Assembly (NCBI RefSeq): GCF_910592395.1
Contig: NC_088322.1
Coordinates: 14,627,431-14,691,430, forward strand
Direction: 5' to 3'
DNA length: 64,000 nt
Source: Lineus longissimus
Taxonomy: Eukaryota; Nemertea; Pilidiophora; Heteronemertea; Lineidae
Shown here in pieces: positions 22,003 through 34,705 of this stretch. A model generated the notes under the pieces. The model saw only the letters and a list, made by a program, of their open reading frames with translations, had not been told where the DNA came from and did not search any database. Each line of letters starts with the position of its first letter. Within the stretch, counting starts at the first letter, position 1. The translations under genes and the position numbers were made by a program.

Positions 22003-24267
22003 CTATTTTGCGGGTTTCAGAGTAAAAGGCGGAGTCCGGGAACTCTCCATCTCCTCGACATATTTCGTTTGTATAACCTTCTCCCCTAACTTCAGTGTCT
22101 CCTTCATCGCCTCATTCCCTTTGATGTATTCCCTATGCACAAACGGATATACATCCTTGAGAGCCTCACAGGGTATCTCAATCCTTTTCCGACCCCCACT
22201 TTCTGTCCTATGATCATAATTCCAGGTAGAACAATGTGAGGGGTTAATCCAATAGTATTGAGGTAGTAGTATCTTAAGTGCGTTCTTCGGCGCGTTTATC
22301 ATAACATTTTCAAACGGACGTTTATGGGTTGGAAAAATGTCGCTCTTTTTAAACTTGTACTTATCCATGTATTTCAAGTTGTCCCAAATTTTGTCACCAT
22401 TTTCTACAAAGAATAGGATGTCTATAAAAGGCCAGCGGTGGTTGGAGTCCTTGATCTTTACCTGGGATTTATTTGAGAACATTTTGATGATGGGGTCGCC
22501 ATCATGGCCGACATACTGCGGCTCCATTGAGAGGAACTTCTTCAACAGCCCGGGCTTCTGGGAGTTGTTTACCAGAATGTCAATGTCATCATCCCAGGGG
22601 ACGAAACCATGGTGACGCCACGTGCCAACCAGGGTACCGCCATAAGCGAACCATATCAAGTTCAGTTCCTCAGCAATTTTCATGAATGTCCGTAGAAGAT
22701 CTAACAATACTTCCCGGTACTCTTTGGCCAATTCCCTCCCCTTGATCTTCATTATTTTCATGGCGATGTCTTTGTTTACATGCGGCTTTTTGGTTGTAAC
22801 TTTCGTTTTTGCCTTCGTCGTCGGTTTCGCAGACGATTTTGTAGGTTTTTTGGCTGTTGTTGGTGTCGTTTTAGGTAGAGTTTTCGGAGTAACCGTCCCA
22901 TTTGATGTCGAAACGTTTGCTTTAGGAGCCATGTTCGATTTATTCTGCTGAGAGGAAGTATTTGTTTGGTGAAAATGGCCATCGAAGTTCAATGAAAAAG
23001 AGTTGAGCTGCTTCAGAACTGTAGGTCGAATTCCCAGCCGAATGTCCAAGCAACCGTAAATGAACAAGCCGGCAATTAGGAGGAAGGCCAAGGTGCGCCA
23101 CCTAACGGGATGACCTGAAAACGAGAATGAAATTATGTCATCGGAGACGAGAGTCGCTCAACCACTCTCTTGCATTACATTACAGAGAGTCAAGACCTCA
23201 CGAGTCGAACTGTGCGGCGTGAGCATTTCGTTTCTCCTTCCTCCATACGCGTTCCCTTCTCGGCCACTCCCTCTCTGTCTTTCCATTATATTTTCCCTTC
23301 TTTCACACCGGCGTAGCATCTGTGGTTCTTCCCCAATTTTCAGTGTTTTCACCAATTGTCCTCCTATTCACTATATACATCAACCATTCAAAGCCTGGTC
23401 TATTGGGAAACACTGGTGCACAAGATACTTCACCGGCTTTTGACACACAAACTCTGCCGCCTACTTTCCGATATATTCCACCCATTCTCGCATTTCTAAA
23501 ACAGTATAATTCGGTCATATCAACACCCCAACGTAACTCAAGTCCCAGACCACAGTTTCCTCCCCATTGCTACGAATGAGTGGCACCGAAGAGCTCTTAA
23601 AAGCTCTTGAAGAGCAGGCGGCAGATATCTCACGATGAGGTTTTTACAAGCTAAATAAAGTTTGAATAATACCTGAACCACCTCATTGAAAAGTGGAACA
23701 TGTTTTTAGATAAGCGGTTCGTCGTGCCTACCAGTTGCGAGTGTTATAATTGATATTTGCGGTGAATATTGGTATAGTGATTTTTTGTCATAAAAGAAAT
23801 AATATTGCCATAACGTTTAAGCAATCCAACATGCCCAATACATCACCAAGTTTCACGAGAACAATCTAAAATGTTCAATATAGCACTACTATTTGCGAAG
23901 ACAAAACAATTTAATTATGCTTTTGTTTAAAAAAACACGCTTGGCTATATGGTGAAGCAGAGTCCGATGCACAATATTTTCCATGACTGAACACGCCATG
24001 AAATAGACTATCTTAGCCGGACCTAAATATTCAAGCCGAAGAGTAAAGACGACTCAACAAATAAAACATTGATTGCTATGCTTTGTAGTTCCTACATAGG
24101 TCATACCTAAAATCATAAAATAGAACTTTTATCAAAATAATAATTTCAAAAAATAACAATTTTTGAAGTTCAAAATTCTTTGTCTTTCTCAATTCTTGAT
24201 GGAAGTAACCAAATTGGAAATGCTTACCTTCGAATGTCATTTCTCGAGCGGCGGAGGAAGATTTCAT
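22003..24267 (-). CDS. LicD/fukutin-related type II membrane protein
   Basis: Two exons on the minus strand: 24267-24228 (MKSSSAAREMTFE and the first base of the next Gly) and 23114-22003. They total 1152 nt, 383 aa, joined in phase 1. The protein has a short cytosolic N-terminus, a membrane anchor (AFLLIAGLFIYGCL, about residues 23-36), and a Thr/Lys/Pro-rich stem (about 83-125) with N-glycosylation sequons nearby. A LicD domain follows with YGGTLVGTWRHHG at about 171-183 and PWDDDIDI at about 186-193. These are the nucleotidyltransferase-fold signatures shared with FKTN/FKRP and bacterial phosphocholine transferase LicD. A Golgi transferase adding a phospho-alcohol or sugar-phosphate to a glycan is the likely role by family; the donor is unknown. 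Exon 1 was found from its ATG and GTAAGC donor, because the main exon alone lacks an ATG. Confidence 0.88.
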
Positions 24268-26805
24268 TAAAAATCTCACAAAAAATCACAGTGAATATTC
24301 CTAGTCAAATTCCCCCAACACTAGTCTCAGATTGTGACATAACATAGACAAATACACGTTTGCTTAGCGTTGTCGCTAGAATTATGCTTTCAGATCAAAG
24401 CAGATGAATTCTCAAAATGCTGTGTGGTGTTTACTGGTGGGACGGTCTCGATACATCAACTGTACATGTGTCAGTGTTGCGTTTCGGTGCGCCCCAACCT
24501 GGATAATCAATCCCCCAGCATGCCGAGATGCAAGACCAGGCGTTCCAACTTGCCGAGCGGTCCTGCCCTGGGAAAGGATAATTATTTGGAATAATGTTAG
24601 AAAAACTGTGTTGCTGGAGTCTTTCAACGAAATAATTTGGAAGTAAGTTATGTTCTTCAGAGACAATTTGCATGATATAGGCCCAAGAGGTAATGCACCG
24701 CCAGTGGATAGCAAACAAATTGCAAAACATGCTAGTACGGAGGACAGAAAATTTCGAAATCAATGCACTACGTAAATATACGAATGCATCTAATAAAGTC
24801 TTCCGTAACCATGGTTACCTGAATGCGGAAATACTCTGTCCAAAATGGATTTAAGAAAAAACAAACTTTGAAGAAAATGGCCCAGCAGTTTTCGCAGAGC
24901 AGCCCAAAAGTTCAATGACATTTACTTATGAAGCCTACTGTAACAGTGTGTACCGTATCGATGGTGTGACAGGGCGTCATTTTCCTGCGTATTAATCGCC
25001 ACTAACGGGGGACTATTTTGGTTGGGCAAGACCATGCAACACCATTCCGCGGTCTCATGGAAATGTGACACTCCGCCCTGAGGCCTCGCGAGTCTTTCAA
25101 ACATTTGCATTTGTTCTCTAAAGTAGCTGTGGGCACACATAATAAACGAATTTTGATCAAAAATAACAATGGCGGGTATGTTCTCATCAGTTAATCATGA
25201 AGTGTTCAATAAATGTGTCACGAGGTACTTGTACACTCAAAGCCAAGCAGAGGCAACCTTAAACATACTTTCCGAAAATTCAGTGTGTCAAGAGGTGTGT
25301 TTCCATGCAAATGATGGAACTAAATTCAAACAGACCATATGCTCCTTAAATAAATGTTGAGTGTTGTAAACCCAACCTGAAAATCGGGCAAAAGGTAAAA
25401 TAATGTGCTGTGTCGCTTTCGGTAACGAGCCAGTTCGCCAACAAATGTATCTCTATCACTAATAGCTCTTTTAAATTTTTTAATTGACTGAAAAGTAACG
25501 ATTTTAGAGCTATAATAGTAAGGCTTGTTTATCGATCTCGTCGGCTGTTTTCCGTCAGAAGATTTTTTTTAAAAGTGTATAGGAGGATGTAAGTCCTTAC
25601 GGGCTATACATCATACCACAAGTGGCGCGGAAACGGCCAGTGTTTTACATCATAGCCACCTGCGTTTATAATCGCTTCTATATGCGACTAAAGGATCCCT
25701 CGTCTGTAGGAAAGACAGGTGTGCAAGGGATAGTAGTCCTAGGGCTGATAGTCCGTGTAACAATAGCCCGCATTGCTAAATGTTTTGGTTAGGGTTAGCG
25801 GTACAATAGATCATGCTGCTTAATTGGTCAAAATGCTACCGGACTATGACTCCGGGGGACTATATCCGCTGTCACACCGGTAATCACGGGGTTTAATATT
25901 GACTCGCATCTCCCTGCAACCTGGGATGACCACCGCAATCGAGCGAGTATCGTCGCATGCGATTTACATCGGGGCGCTCCATGGCGGATGCTTTTCTACC
26001 AGAACTGAGAGTCCCGATGCGAAAAACAGCACAGGAATTTATCGATTATAACCATAATCTCCAAGTGAACGTATTCTATTTGCCCCGCTTCAGCCTGAAG
26101 CTGGTGTCAGGAGAATGTTTGCTTTCAAGATTCGACAGTCGAACATGCTTCTCATTAATATTCCTGCTTTATTTACATGGCACTATCTCACTGTTAGCGT
26201 GTGAGCGAGAGTGCGATCAGGACCCCAGACTACGGCGGTATCATGTCACTTGTACCGAGGCGGCGGGCACTTGATGACGTCAGGTCATGTGATTAATGGT
26301 TTGCATGTATCGGCCTTTGTGCCCTGGCTCTGATGTCATCAGGAGCACCAACTTGGTAGAAACCGAAAGCATGGTAAGACGTCAATTTTCGTCCCGAGTT
26401 GAGTTGGATTAAAAGTTGCCCCAATGGAATCGCTTTGACCTGCAAGTTTTCTAATTGACAAGCACGGTTGACAATCGTGCACTTGCTACGTGTATATTAA
26501 AGAAAGAAGAGTCCATTTACCAGCTTCTGCCATTGGCCACATTGACTGTAGGTCAGGGGCCGCATATTTTCAATTCTCATTTGCTGCCCTCTAGCGACAG
26601 AGGGCATAAATATAACCCCATGTCGATGTTACGTAATAACAGTTAAAAATTCAAATACGTAGCATTGATATTGATCGCATGTAAGAGCTTTATTTTGTTT
26701 TCCTATACGTATAACAACGGGACTACACTGTATGCAATGAGTCAATAAATGGGGACTGCATTATAGAGAGATTTAGCAAATGGCCAGTGTGGCAAGGCTA
26801 ATATC
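24268..26805. other. Divergent intergenic region between LicD and NWD1-like genes
   Basis: 2.5 kb containing the promoters of both flanking genes. No supported exon. Around 25560-25890 there are short self-similar stretches (GGACTATGACTCCGGGGG and related) and an isolated GGTTAGGGTTAG, neither sufficient to name an element. Short open frames here lack splice or family support. Confidence 0.5.
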
Positions 26806-29800
26806 ATGGGCTGTGGTGCATCGAATCAAATCAAAGAGGATATCAACTCTGAAACGCCATTGGTGAAACCTGAAGAGGATGAAAGCTCCAAACAGCTACT
26901 GGTGGAGCACGTTGAGGAAGAAGTAAAGTCGGAAGCGGTCAAGGTCAGATACATGTACTGCGTGTTTCAATATAAAGTATTGGCCGGGTCTATTTGGCAA
27001 GCCGCTCACCGAACAGGCATCTTTTTTTGTCCTGTTTGGAGAGCCGCTTGCCAAACAGCACTAAAAAGCCACCCTGTTCGGCCAGCCGGGCTTGTCAAAC
27101 AGGTAAAAAATCTACCCTGTTTGGCGAGCTGGAGACTTTACTTTAATATTAATGAGTTCGGCTCTCCATTCAGGACAAGAAAAAGTCGCTGTTTGGTAAG
27201 CCGGGCTTGCCAAGTAGTCACTTCCTAAAGTATTTTGACAATTTCCTGTACAGGTGATTTTAATCTCAATTTATAATCTTATTACTTTAGTAATGACCTG
27301 GTAGCATGTACATATGATATGTAAACACAAGTATGTACAAAAAATTATACATGTTATACATAGCAGTGATTTTGTTTTGTTCGGTCAGACAACATAACTA
27401 GCCTACGTGCTGACTTGACCATGATAGCCTGGTCCTTGCCAGAGACTTCTCGATCAGATAATCAATACGTTTTAAGATGCATTGATACTTGCACATGCAG
27501 TCATGACCAGTGTTAACTTATGTACAAGAACCCTCTCTTGTATCTCTGTATGAAGTTGCTGTCAAGTTCTTCGACATCTTTTCCAGGCCTCGCCCAAGAA
27601 AGCATCACCACCTCCTCCTATCGACAACGGGCCGAAACCCGCAGATGGTACCTGGTTCCGCATCCTGTCTGACATCGGAGAAATGGCTCTCTGGGAGGAA
27701 GCGAGGGAGGATAGACCAGCATGGGCCAGGTATCTGCAGGAGGCTGAGAGCTTGATGCAGAGGCCAAGAAAGCCTCTTCCAAAGGTAAGAATGACGTACA
27801 GATTGGCGTGGTCTATGGCATCAGCCTCATTATGAGACCATCTTGTTAGATATCAACTATAACACATCGTCTGGGTATGTCACTTTTCTGCATTTGCACC
27901 AATGCTTCAATAAAAGAAGGAAGAAGCTATACTAGGTTACCGGTAGCCGCTGCAGCCGACTCACGACTCCAAAGTCAATTATTTGAAAAGACTTAATAAG
28001 ACGCCGAACATAACACTGCATAACCTATTACCAATTGAGTGTAAATAACTTTAAATTCCTTTCATGTCGTCAGGACCTAGTCGACGCTGTAATAAAAGGC
28101 GACCTCGGACAACATGGCCTGGCTAAGATCCCAAACATCCAGAACAGAGTTGTCGTCTTCATCAGTTCGACCTTCACTGATACACAGACGGAGAGAAATA
28201 TGCTTATGAAAGGTAAGCGATGCAGAATACTTCTTTTCGACATCGCCACTCCTTCTCCATATAGCAGAGCCCTCACTTACTCATCTGGCTTCACACTCCT
28301 TAGTGTGCGGTATGGTTAACAACGGAGACTAACTGTGCATCAATCTCCCGAATGAGAGAATTGATAGCATTGCTCCGTTACAAAAGAATCTCCTCCTGAG
28401 TTAACTGGTAAAACCGGAGAAGAAGCCGGACGAAAACTTGCCTCGTAGAGGTAGCCAGGATGCCCCTAGCGGCAGAGACACTCGGTAAAGAGCAGAGCCC
28501 CCCGTAACAGAGATTCCACTGTTGCCCAGCAAGTCTCCGCTTTCTGTTTATCACATCTTCCTTCGCCTTACAGATGTCTACCCGTACATGCGAACCCTCT
28601 GCCATAAACTCGGGCTGGACTTTGGAACAGTGGACATGAGATGGGGCGTGACAGAGGCAACGGCCGAGTCACATGGTACAACACAGATGTGTCTCAATGA
28701 AGTGGAAAGGTAAGGGATACTTTAGTAGTTCAAGCGTTTCACAGTCACTTAGAAATTATTTGTCTGCCGAAAAGTGCCCTTAGCACCAACTATAAGACCC
28801 TTTCTTCTGGGTGTATGGTAATTTGCTTGCTACTTTTTGAACAGGTGTAAGAAGGAGAGTGCCGGACCTGCGTTTCTAGCCATTGTCGGAGACAAGTATG
28901 GATTCCGTCCATTTCCGGCAACAATACCGAAGAATCACCTTGACGCCATGATGGAATTTCTCAAAGAAGATGGCGACGATGTGGCCATTTTGGAAGAGCA
29001 GTTTCAACTCGATACCAATCAGAAACCAGCGCATTATGTGCTGAAACCTAAAGAATCGAATTCGAAGGAATACTGGGCAAAGTTTGAAACGATAACGGCG
29101 TTGCTGCGCAAGGGCAGTGAGGCACTGGAACTCGAGTTGAGGTCAGACTATTATGTTTCAGTGACAGAAGCGGAAATCAAACATGGCGTCCTTGGCAACG
29201 AGGACGAAGATCGCCAGGTGATCTGCACACAGCGACATCTAGCGGGCATTGAATCTGCCTTTCACAAGCACCGCAGATTAATCGATTTAGATGCCAGTGA
29301 AAACATTGATGAGAAAGCACAAGAATATTTGAAAGCTCTGAAGGACATCAAAATTCGAGGCCACATGGGAGACAGGGCGGCTATCTTGGAATACGACGGT
29401 GACCTTGACAAGGTCAAAGTTTGCATTAGGTCTTTCTGTGATCAAATTTGTGAGAAACTAACTCGTGGTGTCTTGGATAATTACAAAGAAAACATGCATA
29501 AGGAGACGAACTCCTTGTTTGGAGACATTCTACAGCACAGGTCTCTGGCACTTGACAAGAGCTCCATCTTCGTTGGTAGGAACGACCTTCTGGATGACAT
29601 CGCGGGCTACATCAAGGCGAAGGAAAGACGCTGTATGCTAGTTCTCCATGGCCAGTCTGGGTGCGGGAAGACCGCGATCATGGCTGTTGCAGCCCAGAGG
29701 GCAAAGGCCTGGGATGAAGACGCAGTGACCGTGGTCCGTTTTATTGGGACGACCGGACTTACGTCTTCAGCCAGACAAGTCCTTGCCAGCATATGCTCCC

Positions 29801-32800
29801 AGGTCACCAGAGCTTACGGGAAGGATGTGAGCACGGTGCCAACTAGTTACAAAGACCTCATAAAGTTCCTCCCTCAGTGTCTGTCATACGCAAGATCAGA
29901 TGTCCCCCTGTTCCTGTTTTTAGACTCTCTAGATCAATTATCTGATGAAGATTTTGGCAAGAATCTGAAATGGTTGTCGTCATTGAAAGATGAACTTCCC
30001 GAACATGTAAAACTCGTTTTGTCAACTCTACCTGGCAAATGCAAGGAAGTCTTAGACAGATTTCTTCCACCTGAATACTTCGTACACGTGAAAGAGTTGA
30101 AAGTCCAAGACGGACCTGAAATCTTACGGTTGATGCTTGAAAGAGAAGGTCGGACTTTAACCCAGGGGCAAGAAGGGGTCATAATCGGCGCATTCAAGCA
30201 ATGTCCGCTACCACTGTACATGAGGTTAGCGGCCGATATGGCGCAGAGATGGCATTGTTACGACGCTGTTTCCGATGATGACCTTGCTCCGACTGTGCAA
30301 GGTTTGATAGACAAGCTTTTTGAGAGGTTGGAAAGGACCTACGGGAAGCAATTTGTTCACCGGGCTCTGGCTTATATCACGGCAGCGAAGAATGGTTTGG
30401 CACAGACTGAACTTGAGGATATCCTGTCGTGTGATGACGTCACTCTTGATGAGGTGTTCGCCCATTGGACACCGCCAGTCAGGCGCATACCACAGCTTCT
30501 CTGGATCAGGATTAGGAACGAACTCGGAATTTACTTGTCAGAGAAAGGAGCAGATGGGGCCACGGTTTACAGTTGGTACCATCGACAATTCTGGGAGGCG
30601 GCAGAAAGGCGCTTCCTCGATCACTCACCAGATAGCGCTGGTTCATTTCGAATGGACGCCCATCTTGCCATTGCTGATTATTTCAGTGCAACATGGCTGG
30701 ATGGGAAGATGCACCATCCGACTAAACCACGAAAAGGGACAGACGACATGTCACCTAGACTGGAGCCGAGACAGGTTCCTCGGCAACCGTTTGTTTACAC
30801 GGGTGACCGCCAGGGTTGCAGGCAATTGAACCGAAGGAAACTAAGAGAACTTCCGTACCATCTGGTAAAGATGCAAGATTGGGAGCGCTTTGAGAGCGAA
30901 TTGTTAGAACTTGAGTTCATCGAGGCGAAGTTTGAAGCGGAGCAAGGTTTTGACTGCATCTCGGAGCTCCGAGAGGCTGCAACGAGATCCGGAAACACAA
31001 GACTAAAGGAAGCTTTCCGTGTAGTCGGATCTGGCCTCTCCTATCTTCTTCAGGAACCCGATGCTATCTACCAAATCGCCTCCCAACAAAACAGACGAAA
31101 CACCATACGGAAAATATTTGAGCGCCATCTTGAATCGAATACGTTGCCACGCCCCCTACTACGGGAAACTGTAGAACTGGACTTCGAGGATCCGTGTGAG
31201 ATGACCTTGCAGGGTCATACGAGTGCAGTTCGCTGCTGTGATATCTCACCCAATGGAGACGTCATCGTGTCTGGTGGTGAAGACGGGACCCTGAGGGTCT
31301 GGGATGCCGTGACCGGCTCTGAGACGTTCACCCTCACAGACCTACCGGGGCCAACCTATCCTGCATGCGCTGACCCGTACCACGGGGAGCGGCCATGTTG
31401 CTTTAACCACGCTGGGGACAAGATGGCGTCTGGGTCTGAAGATGGCGGATTTCAGATATGGGATCTAGGTGGTTCAATGGTAGGTTCTTCTTCCTCATCC
31501 GGCCTCCTTTTCTCTTCTTCTCTCTCCTTTAATAGCGTTTTTTTCTTCTTCGTCATCACCACTTTATATAAAGAGTTAGTTGGCCTTCAGTCGATAGTTG
31601 GAGCCGTTGCCAATGCCAATTCCGTAATCTTGTATTTCCAATTCTCGCCGGAGCTGATGATGATGATGATAATGATGATAATGATGATGACAAAATGATA
31701 ACAAATAACAATCCGAACAAACTAAACTACAATGTATAGTCATGTAGCCAGCGCTGTTTTTTCTGATATCTATAATCTCCTCACGCCTACAGGAATGTGA
31801 GCTTTCGATACCGTTTTGATACAAAGTACTGTACATTGTATTTGTATTACAATGATCATATTTTTCAATTCCTCTCCAGATTCTCTCTGAGACACCACAC
31901 AGAAGTACAGTCACAGCGATCAACTTCTCACCAGACGACAGGTACTTCATCACAGGGTCACGTGACACCTATCTGAAAGTTTGGGACGCCATGTTGAATT
32001 TCGCCCTGGTAAAGACCATCAACACTTCCATAGAGATTCTCGCCTCGTGTTTTAGTCCCAATGGCCTTGACCTTGTCATTGCTGGGTGTGGAAGCAGTGT
32101 CGCCATGTTGGAGACGTCGACTTGGAGAATGACGGGAGCTAGTACTGGTTACGCTAGTTTGAACCTTTGTGTGGCGTATGCACCAGATGGGAGTTACTTT
32201 CTCACCGGTGGGGACGACTCGTCCATCACTGTGTGGAAGCGAATGGGGGATGGCCAGATCATGGCGAGGAGCCGCTTGACTGCGCACAGGGCTTGGATCT
32301 GGTGTATCAAATTCGGCCGCGACGGGAAACACTTCTTTTCTTGCTCCTCTGACCGAAGCTTAAAGTTATGGAACGCCGAGACACAGACTGTGATCGCAAC
32401 TGTCGGTGGCCATAATCATCGGGTCACATGCGTGACCTTGCTACCCGGAATGACCTCGACCTTCGTGACGTCATCACTTGACGGCTCCTTGAAGGTATGG
32501 AACTACGATATCGTGTTGAAGGGTGATCTACGTCCTGTCCAGCTACACTACAGACTAACGGGGGTATCTCCCGACGGAAAATACTTGGCGACGACTCAAG
32601 GATGGAACAAACAATGCAATCTCTATCTCACAGCAGAAGATGACCGGTTTATCGCGAACACAGCGCCGCATGGTGGCATTGTCAATGCAATGGCATTCTC
32701 GGGAGATTCAACGAGACTGGCAACATTAGATGTCGGCCATTTGGGAGCACATGAGGTAAGTGGAATAACTCTTTGGCCCCTTATTGTATTTGCCGATGTA

Positions 32801-34704
32801 CAATTTGGCAATTCTGATTTGTCACTTTGAGAGGTATCACGAAAAAGCGCCAAGCGTGTTTTTTCAGGAAAATGGTATGTTAGAAACAGGCCTGTGGTCT
32901 ATCATCAAGGCCCCTGTGACTTTTATAATACTAGTTGCTAATATCCCAGGAGCAATAGTCGACTTGGTGGTTGGTCTATTTGAATGTCCTTGACTTCTTT
33001 CCACAGGCAGGCTCTGTCACCAAAGCCATCGTCGCCATCACCAACCTCGCCGACTGTACTGTTGCGTGTAGCCGCCTGAACGTGGTGGGACCGAGGGTCA
33101 TCACTTACTGCGGGAGTGAAAGGATCGCCGTTGGTAAGCGTAAGATAGTAATATTGTCCTTGATAATCCCATCGACCCTTTAAAGGGACAACTTGGTTGT
33201 GGACGCAAATTTGGCCGATATACATCCACAAACATGGGCCTTACACTGGTGAAAGCCCTACATTGTATACTACTACAACAGACAGCGGTCCCTGGTGGAC
33301 ATCAGCGACATTATCCTTGGCTCCAACCAGGTGAACTCCATTGTTTTTGTGGCCGGATATACAATTGGTGGGCGGAGCTGGAACTACAGCTTATCTTCTA
33401 CAATGGCATACATGTAACTCCCTCAGTCCGAGTTGAAAATATAATTCAGCATTTACGTAATTACAGGGACTCATGTAGGTGAAATCATCATGTTTGATGC
33501 TCGAACCTTCGAATGCCTGACTAGTTGGCATTGGCAGGCTGAAGGCAGCACTACATCAGCGACCTCTCTCCAATCATTGGCCTACAGCACAAGCTGTCGG
33601 CATCTTGCTGGTTGTGTTTGGGGGGAAGGAGAAGATATATCACCTTTAATCAAAGTCTGGGAAAGTGGGTAAGTTTATCTTCCGAACTTGTGTTCCGGTC
33701 GTCTGATCGAATTCATACGTAGTCATACAAATACTTCCCTGGCAGATGCCAAACTGTAGCGAGCCTCATACGCACGAAACACGGCTCCCAGGAGCGAGTT
33801 TTGACCGACTCGGTCAAAATCCGCGCCGGGGTATAAGCGTTCATTGGTAAATCTTGGCAGTTTCATGTCGGTTTTCATGTGAGCTAAACACCTTGCATTG
33901 GCAACATAGCATCCTATTCGCTCCAAACTAATGATATTTACTCCGACCAAATATGGAGATTGTACTCACGACTGATCCTTTTGATATTTCTCTTAACAGT
34001 TCCTCCAACTTGGCGCTGGAGCTGACGCTTCCAGAGGAGGACTCTATCAATAACCTGGCCTACTCCCCTGACGGCTCCTTGTTAGCTGCCAGCTTCATCC
34101 AGGGGTTGATCCTGATATGGTCCGCCAAAGGTAGGGTGACCGTTCCAACCTCGCCGTGCCAGTTGACAATCATTCCCGATTCCACATTTTAGGATGCTCC
34201 CAGTAGGTGAAGCCGTCTGACCCTTGCGCGCAAACTGTGTCCGATCTTCAACTTGCTGTTTTCTAAAATGTTCGCGAACCATCCTGTCCAAATACTTGCC
34301 TCTTAAAGGGGGGGGGCTGTAGAGGCAGGGTCGAAGCGATGGAGGGGGGGGGCTTATTGGTAGTGACGGACCTTCAAGAGAAATGACATGCAACACTTGC
34401 TGATATACACAGTTTAAGATGTTTATAATTCTTTCTTGTTTTAGGTGCAGACTACACCCTCACCAAGACCATTCGCCCACCTTGGGCCATGAACAGGCCT
34501 AGTATCCACTTCTCCCACCAGGGGCGTTACCTCGCCACCGGCTCTGCCGACATGAACACACGAGTTTGGGATGTGAGGAAGAACTTCGAGATGGTGTGCG
34601 CCTACTACGGCCCGGTGAATGTGCTTGACTTCAAGGCGGTGAATGAACTCTATTTTGGAATGGCAAGTGGCGAAAAGAAACTAGTGAAATTTGTTGAAAA
34701 ATAA
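26806..34704 (+). CDS. NWD1: NWD1-like protein: DUF4062, NACHT ATPase and WD40 repeats
   Basis: Cytosolic signal-transduction NTPase of the NACHT-WD40 type, about 1640 aa. Exons: 26806-26943, 27587-27784, 28074-28212, 28574-28709, 28845-31479, 31880-32755, 33007-33133, about 33286-33367, 33467-33668, 34000-34130, 34445-34704. It begins MGCGASNQ, a strong N-myristoylation plus palmitoylation signal. Exons 3-4 carry the DUF4062-like segment VVVFISSTFTDTQTERN and DMRWGVTEAT. The NACHT P-loop GQSGCGKT is at about 473-480 and Walker B LFLFLDSLDQL at about 559-569. WD40 repeats start near residue 990 (GHTSAVRCCDISPNG) and continue to the C-terminus. All joins keep frame except 33133 to 33286: the best donor there is phase 1 while the next exon reads in phase 0. 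A tiny missed exon, a weak donor or an indel is needed. TEP1 is a related alternative, but no TROVE domain is seen. Confidence 0.88.
26993..27214. repeat. Cluster of CTGTTTGGCAAGCC palindromes in NWD1-like intron 1
   Basis: At least four fold-back units: 26993-27015, 27031-27058, 27073-27102 and 27189-27214. Each reads roughly CTGTTTGGCAAGCCGG then the complement CTTGCCAAACAG. An unpaired half copy lies at 27116-27130. Probably derived from one palindromic element. Confidence 0.65.
31656..31691 (+). repeat. GAT-type microsatellite
   Basis: Runs of GATGAT with GATAAT interruptions, in the intron between two WD40 exons of the NWD1-like gene. Confidence 0.8.
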
Positions 34705-34705
34705 A
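34700..34705 (+). terminator. Polyadenylation signal overlapping the NWD1-like stop codon
   Basis: AATAAA spans the TAA stop (34702-34704). If used, the 3' UTR would be only about 10-25 bases. Other AATAAA-like stretches follow within 200 bases, so usage is uncertain. Confidence 0.4.

Noticed and set aside
25788-25800. Telomere-like GGTTAGGGTTAG
   Set aside because: Only two units in isolation; expected by chance at this length.
31480-31698. C-terminal extension of the NWD1-like large exon into a hydrophobic, Met-rich stretch
   Set aside because: The frame runs past a good donor (GTAGGT at 31480) into intron and a GAT microsatellite; splicing to 31880 restores a WD40 repeat.
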